DNA of 64,000 bases from VXMO01 sp965205915 (GTDB lineage: Bacteria > Chloroflexota > Dehalococcoidia > UBA6926): assembly GCA_965205915.1 (NCBI GenBank), contig OZ242191.1:2170001-2234000 (forward strand), given 5' to 3'. Positions 1 through 10,500 of this stretch are shown piece by piece; positions within the stretch are counted from its first letter, which is position 1, and the number at the start of each line of letters is the position of its first letter. A program made the translations under genes and the position numbers. Below the pieces are notes generated by a model. It saw only the letters and a program-made list of their open reading frames with translations, was not told the origin of the DNA and ran no database searches.

Positions 1-3000
1 AATCCGAACCGTTGACCACGTGATTAATGGCGATGCCCTGCTCGTCATCCACGTCGTCGTCATGCGGCGCGATGAGCGTAACCGTCTGCGGAGTATCCCA
101 ATTGCCCGGGGTGAACGTGAGCCTCGGTGGAATCACCGGTGGACTCACCACCACCGTCAACTTCGTTGCGGGGACCGCTGCCAGATCTATCGTGACCGTG
201 CCAAGGGGCTCTGAGTTCAGGACGATCGTGTAACTTGATCTCAGCTGCTCCCTGAACCTCAAAGATGTTTTGGAACGGATCACGCCGCGGTCATCATTAT
301 CGACAATGGCGACGTTCACTGCATTCGCGGGGATAGCCGTGTAGTCTGCGCCGGTCACTTTGTGCGTCAGGGTGAAGCTTTCCGAGTCATCATCGATGTC
401 GTCATCAACCGGCGCCAGGGTGACGATCTGCGCCATGTCCCAGTCAGTGGCGTTGAACGTGAGGCTCGGTATGGCGGTAAGGTCCGCTGTAAAGCGTTCA
501 TCGACCTCGACCTCCACGGTGACGTTGCCGCCAACCGGCTGCGTATTGAGCACGACGGTGTACGAATCCATTTCCCCCTCTTCAATGGTGAAGTTATTGC
601 CCGTTACCGTGACACCCTGATTATCAGGATCGTAGACGTCCACCTGGACTGTTCCGGTAGTTCCCGTAACCGTATAGTTGTCGGAGGTTATCGCGTGTGA
701 GATCTTCGCGGTTTCGTCAACCGCGTCCGGGTCCACGGGCGACTCCACCGTTACCGTCTGCGGAGTCCCCCAGGTGCCGGCCGATCCGCCCGTGAACGTG
801 ATGGATGTTTCGGTCGTCCTCACGTTCGGCACGTTATCACCGGTCCCGCCGCTCACCGTGAGGCCCAGCGTCACCTCGGCTTCCGGGTCGGTCGTCAGCC
901 GGACCGTGTACATAGCGGTGCCGCCCTCAGTGACCGTCACCCCTGCCGTGGAGACGGAGATGTTATTCGCATCGTTATCAACCGTGTTGGCAGTGACTGG
1001 TTCCGCAGTCACATTATTGGGGGGGCCGTAGTCGCCTCCGGAAACGGCATGCGTAAAGGTTGCCGTCTCGTCTGAGGCGGAGTCATTGTCTTGCGCCGCA
1101 ACAATACCGACAGCCTGGACGTCGTCCCAATTGGCTGCCATAAACGTCAAGCTGGATTTGTTGGCGTTGAGCGTAGTCTCGCCGCCCATCACCTTGGTAA
1201 TCGTGATCGTCACATCGGCCGTCGGCTGGCTGTTCAGCACCACATCGTAGTACTGTGTCTCTCCCTCGGTAATGTTCAAGGTTGTGGGACTCACAGTCAC
1301 GCCGCGAAAGTCATTGTCCTGTATGCGGAACATGCGAGTTCTGGCCGGCGTCATTGCTGTTTCGTAGTCCCCGCCGGTCACCACGTGCCTCATGGTCACG
1401 CGCTCCTCGGTGCCCTCGTCGATGTCATCATCAATGGCAAATACTGAAACTGTCTGTGCGTCTTCCCAGTTTGCCGTCGTAAACATAAGGGAGTTCGGCG
1501 TCGCCCTCGCATCATCCAGGGAGTCGGTATCGTGATCCTCGATGGTAACGGTTATGGTCACGGTGCTTGTCGGTTGACTCTCCAGTTTTAAGGAGTAGCG
1601 ACCGGTCTCTCCTTCGTTGACCGGCCCTGACGTGTTGGAAACCTTCACGCCCCGCGTATCATCGTCCGGCAGTGTGACCGTCACTTCCGGCAGGTTTGTG
1701 AGCGCCGTATACTCTCCCGGACCGGATGAGACGGAGTGCGAGACGACAGCCATTTCTTCATCTTCGTCAACCCTGTCATGCGGGTTCCTGACAGTCACTG
1801 TTTGTCTGGAAGAGGAAGACCAGTTGCCCGAATCGAACGTCAGCATAGCCGGACTAATTGTGACCTCATCGTGGTTATCTCTGATGGTGACCACGACTGC
1901 TCCGGAGCTGGGTTGCGACATCAACCATACGTCATAGGTCCCGTTCTCGGCCTCATCGATGGAGAGCGAATTTCGCGAAATGAGAACGGCAGCCGTGTCA
2001 TCGTCCGTGACGGTGATATCGAAAGAGTCGGCTGTCACCGAGACGTAGTCAGTGTCAACCGTGCTCACCCCATGCGAGATTTCTGACATCAGATCAGACG
2101 GGTGGTCAATTAGGTTCCCCTCAGCCGTCAGGGTGATCTCCACGGCCCTATTCCAGGCGTTAGCGCCGCTCGGCGTGAACTGGTGACTGACTGGATCGAA
2201 GCTGACTGCAGCCGGGACTGACGAGCCAATGTTGACCGTTACGTTTCCGGTCGGCTCGGAAGCAAGCACGATTGAGTAGGTTGTCGTTGCGCCCTCATTG
2301 ATGGTCAAGTTCGTGGGCGGTGTAACAGTCACGCCGCGCATGTCATTGTCATTCACAGAAACGGTGACGTCGCCAAGTGTTTCGCCCGAGTAGTCCCCGG
2401 TTGCCTCCACGGTGTGCTTAATGGTTGTCATCTGGCTGTCGGGATCGGTGACGAGATGGTCAATGTTGTTTTCAACACCCATCACTCTGACAGTATGCGG
2501 AGTGCTCCAGATGGCTGCCCCGGTCTTGGTGAAGGTCAGGGACGCAGGCGAAACTGTTACCACGCCCGTATCATCGGAGGCGAGGTTGATTATGACGCTG
2601 CCTGCGGTCGGCTCGGTATCGAGCACGATCATGTACGTCTCTGTGACGCCTTCATCCACACTGAATGACGGCATACCCACACCGAATGGCGGCATTCTCG
2701 ACAACGTTATGCCCCGCATATCGCCGTCCGTGATTGTGACCGCGATCGTCGAGTCGGCAACACTATCGTAATCAGCGCCATACGGATTGATTGTGAGTCT
2801 GGCCGTCTGCTCAGTGTTGTGGTCAATGTTATTGTTCACTCCGGTGATGGTCACCGTCTGCGCTGTAGCCCAGTTCGTTGTAGTAAACGTCAACTCGTAC
2901 TGATATCCCATCGTGCCGGTATCCGTGTCGTTCACCGTGACTCTGCCGGTCTGATTGGATGTGATTGCCACGGTCACACTGCCGCCTGTCGGCTGCGTGA

Positions 3001-6000
3001 GGAGCTTCACGTCGAATGTGGCGGTATTACCCGTCCCGTCTTCGGCCACCGTCAGCGTCTGCGCGGAAACCTCCAGCCCTGCCGAGTCGTTGTCAGTTAT
3101 CGTCACGTCGATGTCCGGGTGGGTAGCGGCGTTGTAATTCGCGTCATTTGTAGACGCAACGACGACCGTGATCGATCCCATTTCCTGGGCTCCGTCGACG
3201 TCGTCCATGGGAGTCACGGTGACATTCTGCACAGTGTCCCAGTCGCCTGAAGTAAATGTCAGACTCCCGCCCGTCACACTAAAGTCCATGCTGGTCGTGG
3301 CAAGGGTAACCGTCACATCGTCCGTCGGCTCTGACTCCAACTTGACGGCAATTGTCCCGGTGCTTCCCTCAATCACGGTGATGGAGGCGGGGTCAACGAC
3401 CACTTCCGCATCATCATTGCTAAGCGAAACCACGCGCATAGTCCCTGTGACAGAGCCATAATCGCCTCCGTCAGCGGCGTGGGCGATGTTGTGGATCATC
3501 CCATCTTCAACAAGATCGTCGTCGATGGATTTCACATTTACTGTCTGCTTTACATTCCAGTTGTCCGTCATGAACTCGAGCGTGCTCTTGTCGATCGTGA
3601 TCTGCGTTGAGTCCGGGTTGGTGATGGTTACGGTGACGGTGTCTGTCGGCTGTGAAGTCAGCCTCACCGTGTATAGGTCCCCGCTTGATGAGCCCTCCAG
3701 AGGTCGCACCTCATCGTCGGTGGGGATGTAGAAGGGGACTATCTCCAGGCCCCGCGTATCGTTGTCCTCAACGGTGACGGTGACGTCGATCGTTGCTGTG
3801 ACGGAACTGTAATCCCCCATGCTCATTAAAGTGTGCCCCAACCTGTGGGTTTCCTCGTTGGCTTCATCAATGAAGTCATCCGTAACGGTGACCGTGACAG
3901 TCACAGCCGAATTCCAGTTCCCGGAGGTGAAGATGATGGAGCTTCGATTGATACTGAAGTCATCCCCGTCGTGACCGGAAAAAGTGACTTCCACATTGCT
4001 GCCGGTGGGCCGCGAGTTGAGCACGACCGTGTATTCCGCCTGGTTTTCCGTTGCGTGTCCTTCTATCACGGTGACTTCCGTCGGCGTGATGGTCACGCCA
4101 CGCGTGTCATCGTCTTCGACCATGACCGTGAAGCTATCGATCGCCAGACCGGGGGCGTAGTTGGGGTCCGTGGACGCGGAGCCGTGCGTGATTGTGACGC
4201 TTTCAAACTCATCGTCCGCATTTTCATCGAAGTCATCATCGACGGCCATTACGGTGAAGGTCACGAGAGTTGCCCAGTTTATCGTATTGAACCTGTGCGA
4301 CGGCGGTGAGACCGTCACGTCCGGACTTGTTCCGATGCTGGGCGTAATTGTGACGGCGCTCGTCGGCTGTGAGTTCAATTTGACGGTATAGCTTGCGTCT
4401 GCGCCGCCCTCTATTGCAGTTGCGCTTACTTCCGTAACCGTGACGCCGCGCATGTCATTATCCGTTTGTGTGACTGTCACCATCGTGCTGAGCACGGCGA
4501 CCGGGTTGTAGTCGGCCCCGCTCGGATTAAGGGTGATTTCCACCTCTTGATCCTCGGGATGGTCAATGTCGTTATTGACTCCCGTGACAGTCACGGGCTG
4601 AACTGTGTTCCAGTCGGTCGCTGTGAACGTCAGGGTGCTCGGGTTCACCGTCGCGATGCCTGTGTTGCCTGAGGTGATTGTGACCGTCACGTCGCCTGTA
4701 GGCTCTGTCGCGAGTTTGAGGTTGAGTGTGCCTGTGCCGCCATTTTCACCGACCGTCAGGGCCGACGGGTTGACGGTCACTTCCTTCACATCGTCGTCGG
4801 TGATACTCACGTCAATCAAAATGCTAGAGAGGGCATTGTAGTTGCCGTCAGTTGATGCGGCGACGGCGGTTATTGTTCCTGTGTGATCCGTGCCGTCATC
4901 GTCGTCAGTCGGCATCACGGTGACGTTTTGCGCGGTGTCCCAGGTGCCACTGGTGAATGTCAGTGAAGCGCCGCTGCTGATGGTGAAATCGGAGCTGGTG
5001 GTGGAGAACGTCACCGTCACATCGGCCGCCGGCACTGTGTCCAGCATGACGGCGATTGTCCCGGTGCTTCCCTCAGTCACGGTGATGGGGCTGGGGTCAA
5101 AGTCCACTCCCGCAAAATCATTGCTAAGCGCAATCGCGCGAATAGTCCCTGTGACAGAGCCATAATCGCCTCCGCTAGCGGTGTGGGTGATGATGTGGGT
5201 CATCGCGACTTCTTGAATATCGTCGTCGACGGCTGTCACAAGTACTGTCTGCTTTACATTCCAGTTCATATCCGTGAACGTAAGCGTGCTCTCGTCGATC
5301 GTGATCTGGGTTGAGTCCGGGTTAGTGATGGTCACGGTGACGTCGGCTGTCGGCTGTGAAGTCAGCCTCACCGTGTAGCTGTCCCCGCTTGAGCTCTCAA
5401 AAGGTCGCACTTCGCCGGGGTTGGTGCTGAAGGTGGGGGCTATCTCCAGGCCCCGCGTTTCATCGACCGTGCGGGTGGCAACAATCGTAAACGGGGAATC
5501 TTGGAAATGGCCATATTCCGGCGCGAAGGACCCCCCGCGGCGTGCCAATCGCATCGTGATGGTATCGGGGTCGTTATCGATGAGATCCTGGGGAACAGTG
5601 ATAGTGACGGTCTGAGGGGTATTCCAGTTTGAGGGCGTAAAAGTGAAGTCAGAGCCTGCAAATGCAACCCCGATATTCTTGTCCTCTACCACATCATCGA
5701 ATTGGAAGGTGGTATCAATGCTGGGCTCCGTCGCCATCTTGATGGTGAACGTGGTATTGCCACCCTCTCGCGCATTGATCACCTGCGGGTCGGTGATGAA
5801 TCCGACAATGTCATCGTTGATGGAAGTAAGACTCAGCACAGCCGGTTGAAATACTGTGGCTGCTCCGCCTCCGGCTGGCGTGAACGTGATCCTCGCGGCA
5901 TCGGACACACCGGAATTGTTATTCTGATACGTGAGCGTGACCATCTGAGGCGTGTTGTAGGTCGTAGACGAAAAGGTCAGAGTGCCACTGGGGGACCTTG

Positions 6001-6622
6001 TGACATCCGTAGTGTTGGACGTGATAGTCACGATAACGACGCCTTGCGCGGGAGCGATGGAAAGAACGACGTCAACGGTGATGCTCCCGCCTTCTGCCAC
6101 CGTCGCAGCATAAGTCGAGGCTGTCGCGCCAATGGTGATAGTGAGCGGGTCATTGGCGCTGACGGTGATGTCGACATCGTCAGCCCTGAAATCCGTGTGG
6201 CCGGAGCCGGTGACGGTATGGGTAATGATGTAATCGAGGTCCGCCTCAGCGACCGTGTCATTCACGGCGGTTATCGTGACCGTCTGCGCCATGTTCCAGT
6301 TAGTCGTTGTAAACGTCAGATTAAGGTTAGCTGCGGGTGTGCCTGTTCCCGTGTGAAGATTGATGTTGGTTGAATCTGGATTCTCTGCCTTGTCAAGAAC
6401 GGCGATGGTCACCGTGACTTCTTCCGTCGGCAGAGCATCCAAAACGACCGTGTACGTGGTGGTTCCTCCCTCAGCCAACGTCGCGGCCACCGGGGCAGAG
6501 ACGGTGACGCCGGGCGGCATGTCCGTCTGCATCGATGGCGCGGCCAACGCTGTGCCGGTCGATAGTGCGAGAAGGGCAACGAACGCTACCGCGATTATGA
6601 GACGAACTTGAAGACGAATCAT
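1..6622 (-). CDS. Giant secreted Calx-beta-like repeat protein, 3' part beyond the window
   Basis: The minus-strand frame starting with ATG at 6622 has no stop down to base 1, so at least 2,207 codons are present and the C-terminus lies outside the window. The N-terminus is a clear signal peptide: MIRLQVR, a hydrophobic stretch, then an ALA-type cleavage site near residue 27. The rest is about 19 tandem units of roughly 115 residues. Each has an EGGTTTYTVVLD-like strand, a VTVTI strand, an LTFT..NWNTPQTVTV strand and an acidic DDD..D segment, the layout of Calx-beta or related Ig-like surface repeats. A GAGG lies about 10 bases before the start. By family it is probably an extracellular, calcium-stabilised adhesin or matrix protein; the ligand is unknown. 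The same frame still reads as repeat at the left edge (TFTPGNWDTPQTVTL), so no frameshift is apparent. Confidence 0.88.
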   Translation of the reverse strand, partial: MIRLQVRLIIAVAFVALLALSTGTALAAPSMQTDMPPGVTVSAPVAATLAEGGTTTYTVVLDALPTEEVTVTIAVLDKAENPDSTNINLHTGTGTPAANLNLTFTTTNWNMAQTVTITAVNDTVAEADLDYIITHTVTGSGHTDFRADDVDITVSANDPLTITIGATASTYAATVAEGGSITVDVVLSIAPAQGVVIVTITSNTTDVTRSPSGTLTFSSTTYNTPQMVTLTYQNNNSGVSDAARITFTPAGGGAATVFQPAVLSLTSINDDIVGFITDPQVINAREGGNTTFTIKMATEPSIDTTFQFDDVVEDKNIGVAFAGSDFTFTPSNWNTPQTVTITVPQDLIDNDPDTITMRLARRGGSFAPEYGHFQDSPFTIVATRTVDETRGLEIAPTFSTNPGEVRPFESSSGDSYTVRLTSQPTADVTVTITNPDSTQITIDESTLTFTDMNWNVKQTVLVTAVDDDIQEVAMTHIITHTASGGDYGSVTGTIRAIALSNDFAGVDFDPSPITVTEGSTGTIAVMLDTVPAADVTVTFSTTSSDFTISSGASLTFTSGTWDTAQNVTVMPTDDDDGTDHTGTITAVAASTDGNYNALSSILIDVSITDDDVKEVTVNPSALTVGENGGTGTLNLKLATEPTGDVTVTITSGNTGIATVNPSTLTFTATDWNTVQPVTVTGVNNDIDHPEDQEVEITLNPSGADYNPVAVLSTMVTVTQTDNDMRGVTVTEVSATAIEGGADASYTVKLNSQPTSAVTITPSIGTSPDVTVSPPSHRFNTINWATLVTFTVMAVDDDFDENADDEFESVTITHGSASTDPNYAPGLAIDSFTVMVEDDDTRGVTITPTEVTVIEGHATENQAEYTVVLNSRPTGSNVEVTFSGHDGDDFSINRSSIIFTSGNWNSAVTVTVTVTDDFIDEANEETHRLGHTLMSMGDYSSVTATIDVTVTVEDNDTRGLEIVPFYIPTDDEVRPLEGSSSGDLYTVRLTSQPTDTVTVTITNPDSTQITIDKSTLEFMTDNWNVKQTVNVKSIDDDLVEDGMIHNIAHAADGGDYGSVTGTMRVVSLSNDDAEVVVDPASITVIEGSTGTIAVKLESEPTDDVTVTLATTSMDFSVTGGSLTFTSGDWDTVQNVTVTPMDDVDGAQEMGSITVVVASTNDANYNAATHPDIDVTITDNDSAGLEVSAQTLTVAEDGTGNTATFDVKLLTQPTGGSVTVAITSNQTGRVTVNDTDTGTMGYQYELTFTTTNWATAQTVTITGVNNNIDHNTEQTARLTINPYGADYDSVADSTIAVTITDGDMRGITLSRMPPFGVGMPSFSVDEGVTETYMIVLDTEPTAGSVIINLASDDTGVVTVSPASLTFTKTGAAIWSTPHTVRVMGVENNIDHLVTDPDSQMTTIKHTVEATGDYSGETLGDVTVSVNDNDMRGVTVTPPTNLTINEGATTTYSIVLASEPTGNVTVNIGSSVPAAVSFDPVSHQFTPSGANAWNRAVEITLTAEGNLIDHPSDLMSEISHGVSTVDTDYVSVTADSFDITVTDDDTAAVLISRNSLSIDEAENGTYDVWLMSQPSSGAVVVTIRDNHDEVTISPAMLTFDSGNWSSSSRQTVTVRNPHDRVDEDEEMAVVSHSVSSGPGEYTALTNLPEVTVTLPDDDTRGVKVSNTSGPVNEGETGRYSLKLESQPTSTVTITVTIEDHDTDSLDDARATPNSLMFTTANWEDAQTVSVFAIDDDIDEGTEERVTMRHVVTGGDYETAMTPARTRMFRIQDNDFRGVTVSPTTLNITEGETQYYDVVLNSQPTADVTITITKVMGGETTLNANKSSLTFMAANWDDVQAVGIVAAQDNDSASDETATFTHAVSGGDYGPPNNVTAEPVTANTVDNDANNISVSTAGVTVTEGGTAMYTVRLTTDPEAEVTLGLTVSGGTGDNVPNVRTTETSITFTGGSAGTWGTPQTVTVESPVDPDAVDETAKISHAITSDNYTVTGTTGTVQVDVYDPDNQGVTVTGNNFTIEEGEMDSYTVVLNTQPVGGNVTVEVEVDERFTADLTAIPSLTFNATDWDMAQIVTLAPVDDDIDDDSESFTLTHKVTGADYTAIPANAVNVAIVDNDDRGVIRSKTSLRFREQLRSSYTIVLNSEPLGTVTIDLAAVPATKLTVVVSPPVIPPRLTFTPGNWDTPQTVTLIAPHDDDVDDEQGIAINHVVNGSD
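90..6320 (-). repeat. About 19 tandem Calx-beta-like units, ~345 bp each
   Basis: The conserved Trp of each unit (plus-strand cca in phase) falls near 98, 440, 760, 1120, 1464, 1820, 2145, 2500, 2860, 3238, 3560, 3905, 4270, 4600, 4940, 5250, 5620, 5955 (Tyr instead of Trp) and 6290. Most units are diverged at DNA level. The units around 3,140-3,600 and 4,840-5,300 are much more alike, about 1.7 kb apart, suggesting a later block duplication. Confidence 0.8.
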
Positions 6623-7581
6623 GGGCAAGAACCTCACAGGACTATCCGGCAGTGAACACGCTGAAACGCATGTGGCAAGCGGTGACTATTTGCCTGCTCT
6701 GCGCATATACGGCGACGGGTATCCCATCCGATGGGGCGACCGGTAACGTCCCCCACCAGGGAAACATTGATTGAACTCTGCTGTAGAGAAAACCGGAATC
6801 AATAATCACTCCCCCAACTTCCCTTGGGATGGCGCGCCGGGAACCATATTCCCGCGCAGTCGCGTATGCGGACAGCTATTCACGGCCCTGCCTCCGGTTT
6901 GAGGCATCCACCACCATCCGTAAACCGCGATACTTATCTCCACCCTCCATCACTGTGACCTGCCGCCGGACGGCAACCGATCAGCAATAAGCCTGCTTAT
7001 GAGTCCCCACCCTGAGGACTACGTATAGAGCTTCAATCTACAACAGGATTTGCGCTAATGGTAGATTATTCCGTACCTGGTATTTTTATATAACTCATCT
7101 GCAGGTACGTCCGATTCTTGTACTCACACTCTCGTTCGAGAGGGGAAATGGCACTGGTACAAAAGAAGATGGAATAGATATATATGTATCTATTCTTGTC
7201 ACGCTTACAAGGCGATTTAGATATCGACGGCGGGTTCCCCGAAGCAGGGCAGCAAGAAGATGGCGAGGACGATAATGAGGTACAGGAGAGTTACATCAAT
7301 ACTGCACAAATGACCGCCGGACAAGGGCCTCGCCGCGTCGGCCCCGCGCATCGAGACCTTCGATGACGGGAACCTGGCCCGTCTGACACAGGAAGTCTTG
7401 CCGGTGATCGAACGGGCGAGAGCCAAGTTTGGAAGACGAACCCGGGTATCCGGCCCACGCGAGGCCCGCTCCCCCGGCCAGGCGACACCCCCGGCGTGAA
7501 CAGGTGTCCGCTCAGGCCGGGCCGCGCCGAGGGAGTGGCGGGACCCGGCAAGCAACCCGAGACGCTGAGGCTTGCCACCCC
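6623..7581. other. Gene-poor spacer, AT-rich in part, with a possible coding relic
   Basis: No convincing gene is seen. 6,623 to about 6,900 would be the 5' untranslated region and promoter of the giant repeat gene; no riboswitch family was recognised. 7,040-7,200 is clearly more AT-rich than the surroundings. 7,314-7,499 on the plus strand reads as a protein-like stretch (IETFDDGNLARL, then QEVLPVIERARAKF) with no start codon and a stop just before it, so it may be the decayed end of a gene I cannot name. Confidence 0.5.
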
Positions 7582-10500
7582 CTAGTCGGTGAGCGTGCCG
7601 TCGATCTTGTGGCCGGGGAGCGTGATTATCTTGTCCGTGATGTTGTCGATGACGGGCAGGTTGTCGTCGACGGCGACGATGGTGTCGACGGCGGCGTCGG
7701 GGTAGGAGAGCGGGTGGTTGTAGAGGAAGATGCCGCTGGCGTCGATGTCGGTTGCGAGCACGGTGTAGGAGAACACCAGCGTGTCGGTGCCACTGCCGCT
7801 CACATAGGGCGCGTACCTGTCGCCCTCGATGCTGAAGCGCAGCTGCGGAGCGCCCGTGATGGTCACTGCCTCGCTAAACTTCACTTCGAAGGCGATCGCG
7901 TCGCCTGCCCCGTAGGTGTCTGAGTCCATGCCCCTGGTGGGATCGGAGGTCACTTCCAGCGAGACCGACAGCGGGTTGTAGATCTCCCTCGCCCAGATTT
8001 CAACCGGGATCGTGGCTGCTAGCTCGCTCCAGCCGCCGGTGGTCATGGTGAACGCCTCATTGCCAATGGTCCAGCCGGACCCATCGGTAATCTCGTTGTC
8101 CGCATCGGTGGTCAGCACGTCGTAGCTGTTTCCTTCGAAGACTATCCGGTATGTGGTGCTCGGGGCTAGCCTCCGGCCCGCGCAGTCCGGGGCCAGGAAT
8201 GGAACGGCCGGTGGGCCGCTTGACCAGTCCACGTGGTGTTGGACCTGGCTGGGATTACGGAAATCACAGAGAAACTCGGCAGTGCCTCTGTACAGCGACA
8301 GGCGTGGATTTCCGTAGTTGTTGATTATGTGCGCGTAGATTCGATCGAGCTCATAGCCGCCGCCGGCGGTTCCGGTCGTGAACGGCACTCCATAAATCCT
8401 TGAGGCGCTGACAGTCGTCAAGAGATTGTTTGTCTCGCCCAGATAGAGGTTGGACGCGACCATGTCTGTGCCGGTGATGTCCGCCATCGTGATCGTGTAG
8501 GGCCCGTTGTAGATCCTGGAATCGGAGTTGAGCTGGTCGTAGGCTGCGACGTGAAGCAGGTAGCTCGTGTTCCTTTCCCTGGACTGGCGGGAGTGGGTGA
8601 AGTGGACGAAGGTGTGGCCGTCGTCGCGATTGTGGTCGGATTCGCAGCAGCCGGACGCATAATCGACGCCGTCCGGATCGAGAAACTCGATCCCGGCCGA
8701 GCCGCCGGTGTCGTTGCCCGAGCTGTTGCCGAACTTGACCTCAACGCGATAGCTGCCGCCGGGTCTGGTGTCCAGATACCAGTAGTCGCCGGTCTGACCG
8801 TTGTTCCGGTCAAGGCCGGGCGTCAGATGTCCGTTGCTGGCCGTGCCGGGCGTCACCACGCCGAACGTCTCGTGAGCGTTGAAGTCAGCGCCCGGGAAGT
8901 CCACCCCGTCGGGCTCGTCGGTCACCCGCTCGGGCGAGCCGAGCACCGCCAGCTTGATGGGATTCGGTACGTTCTCCCAGAAGGGATTCTCAGCGGAATA
9001 AATAGCTAACCAGTTGCCGATGCGCCAACCGGAAACCGGGGGCGGAGTCTGGTCCTCGGCTGTGGAACTCGTGCTTCTGAGAAGCAGAGTTTGGTCCGTG
9101 ACCTCGAATATGACCCAGTACCTGGCCCCGGCGCGAAGGACCGTCCCCGGTGGGGCTGAAAGGGTGTAGTCTCTGTATCCGGCGGTGCTGGCGAAGCCGT
9201 CCGGCACGGTCAGGGTGTGCAGACGGGATCCGGGGCGCCCGCTGTCGTCGCTATGCAGGCTGACGTGCACAACCGGAACACGGGTTGTCCCAAAAACTGT
9301 AGTCGGCTGTGCAGAGACCCGGATGCCTTGGAAGCGGTAGCCGTAGCCGACGAGGCCCGGGCCGGCCACAAAGGCCTGTGCGCTCTTATAATTTTCAAAC
9401 ACAGAGGCAGCTGCACTACCATCCGGTTGCCCGAGGTTCGAGACGAGTACCGGGGGGGCCTCGTGCCCGCGTATTGCTATCAGTAGACTGAATGAGGACG
9501 AGTTCCAGCTCGAGTCATCACGGTAATGGCGTTCGTCATTGATCAGCCAGCCCAACTCCGAATCGGAGTCCTCGTCGTCGCTTAGGGTTAGCTTGATGTC
9601 CAGTTCATATGAACTGGTAGATGTCACATGTAGCCAGTATGGGGTGCTGGGCTCCAGCGTGTCGCTGTCGCTCGCGGTGAAGGTGTAGAGACGGTAGTTA
9701 GGGTCTGTGAAGATGCCCGGGGGCGACTTGAGAGTGGCCAGCACAGTCTCACTGGGAAGGCCGCCATCGTCGCCCCGGACCGTGACCACCGGCTCGGGAT
9801 TGCCGGAAGATGCCTTCAGGTATAGCTGCGCCTCCGTCAAGTGGTAGCCGCGCGGGTGGTCGCCCGTCGTGAACCGCTGCGCGGAGGGCGCTGCGGAGTC
9901 TACAGTCTGACCGACGCCCGGAGCGGTTTGCTCCAGGTTTGAAACCAGGATGCTACCGACAGCCGTATGCCTTGCCGTAATCAGCTCCTCTTCTGCCACG
10001 GGAACCGTCGCCGTGATCGTGTTGGACAGGGGGCTGAGGCCGACGGCGTTGCGCGCCTTCACGGCGTAGGTGTGGGTCTGGCCCGCGGGCGGCGTCGTGT
10101 CCGTGTAGCCGGTCCCGCTCGACCCCGTATCCTCCTCGATGACGACGAGGGAGTCGGCGTCCGGGCCCCGCAGCACCTGGTAGCCGGTGATCGAGGCGTC
10201 CGCCGGGTTCATCCACACCAGCATCACATGCCCCTCGGGGGTCACCGCGGCGCCCAAGAGGTTGGGCGTTGCGGGCGCGGAGGAGTTGGGCGTGTCGGAG
10301 CCGCGCGTCTCGGTCGCGGGCGTCTCGGTCACGGGCGTCTCGGTGACGGGCGTCTCGGTCACAGGCGTCTCGGTCACGGGCGTCTCGGTCACAGGCGTCT
10401 CGGTCGAGGAATCCTCCGACGGCTGGCTCATCACCCGGGCCTGCAGCTCGTCCCAGGGCCCGCTCCAGGGGCTGTTCTTGTGTTCACCTTTGTGATAGCG

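Noticed and set aside
20..6611. Many short plus-strand reading frames of 60-220 codons
   Set aside because: They are all antisense shadows of the continuous minus-strand repeat gene; composition and repetition follow its units.
6623..6900. Riboswitch (for example cyclic-di-GMP) in the leader of the giant surface gene
   Set aside because: I looked for GEMM, cobalamin and other conserved cores on the minus strand and found no convincing match.
7184..7578. Several overlapping 60-112-codon frames on both strands
   Set aside because: They are GC-driven open frames in a spacer, without starts or domains that hold up; only the 7,314-7,499 stretch was kept as a possible relic.
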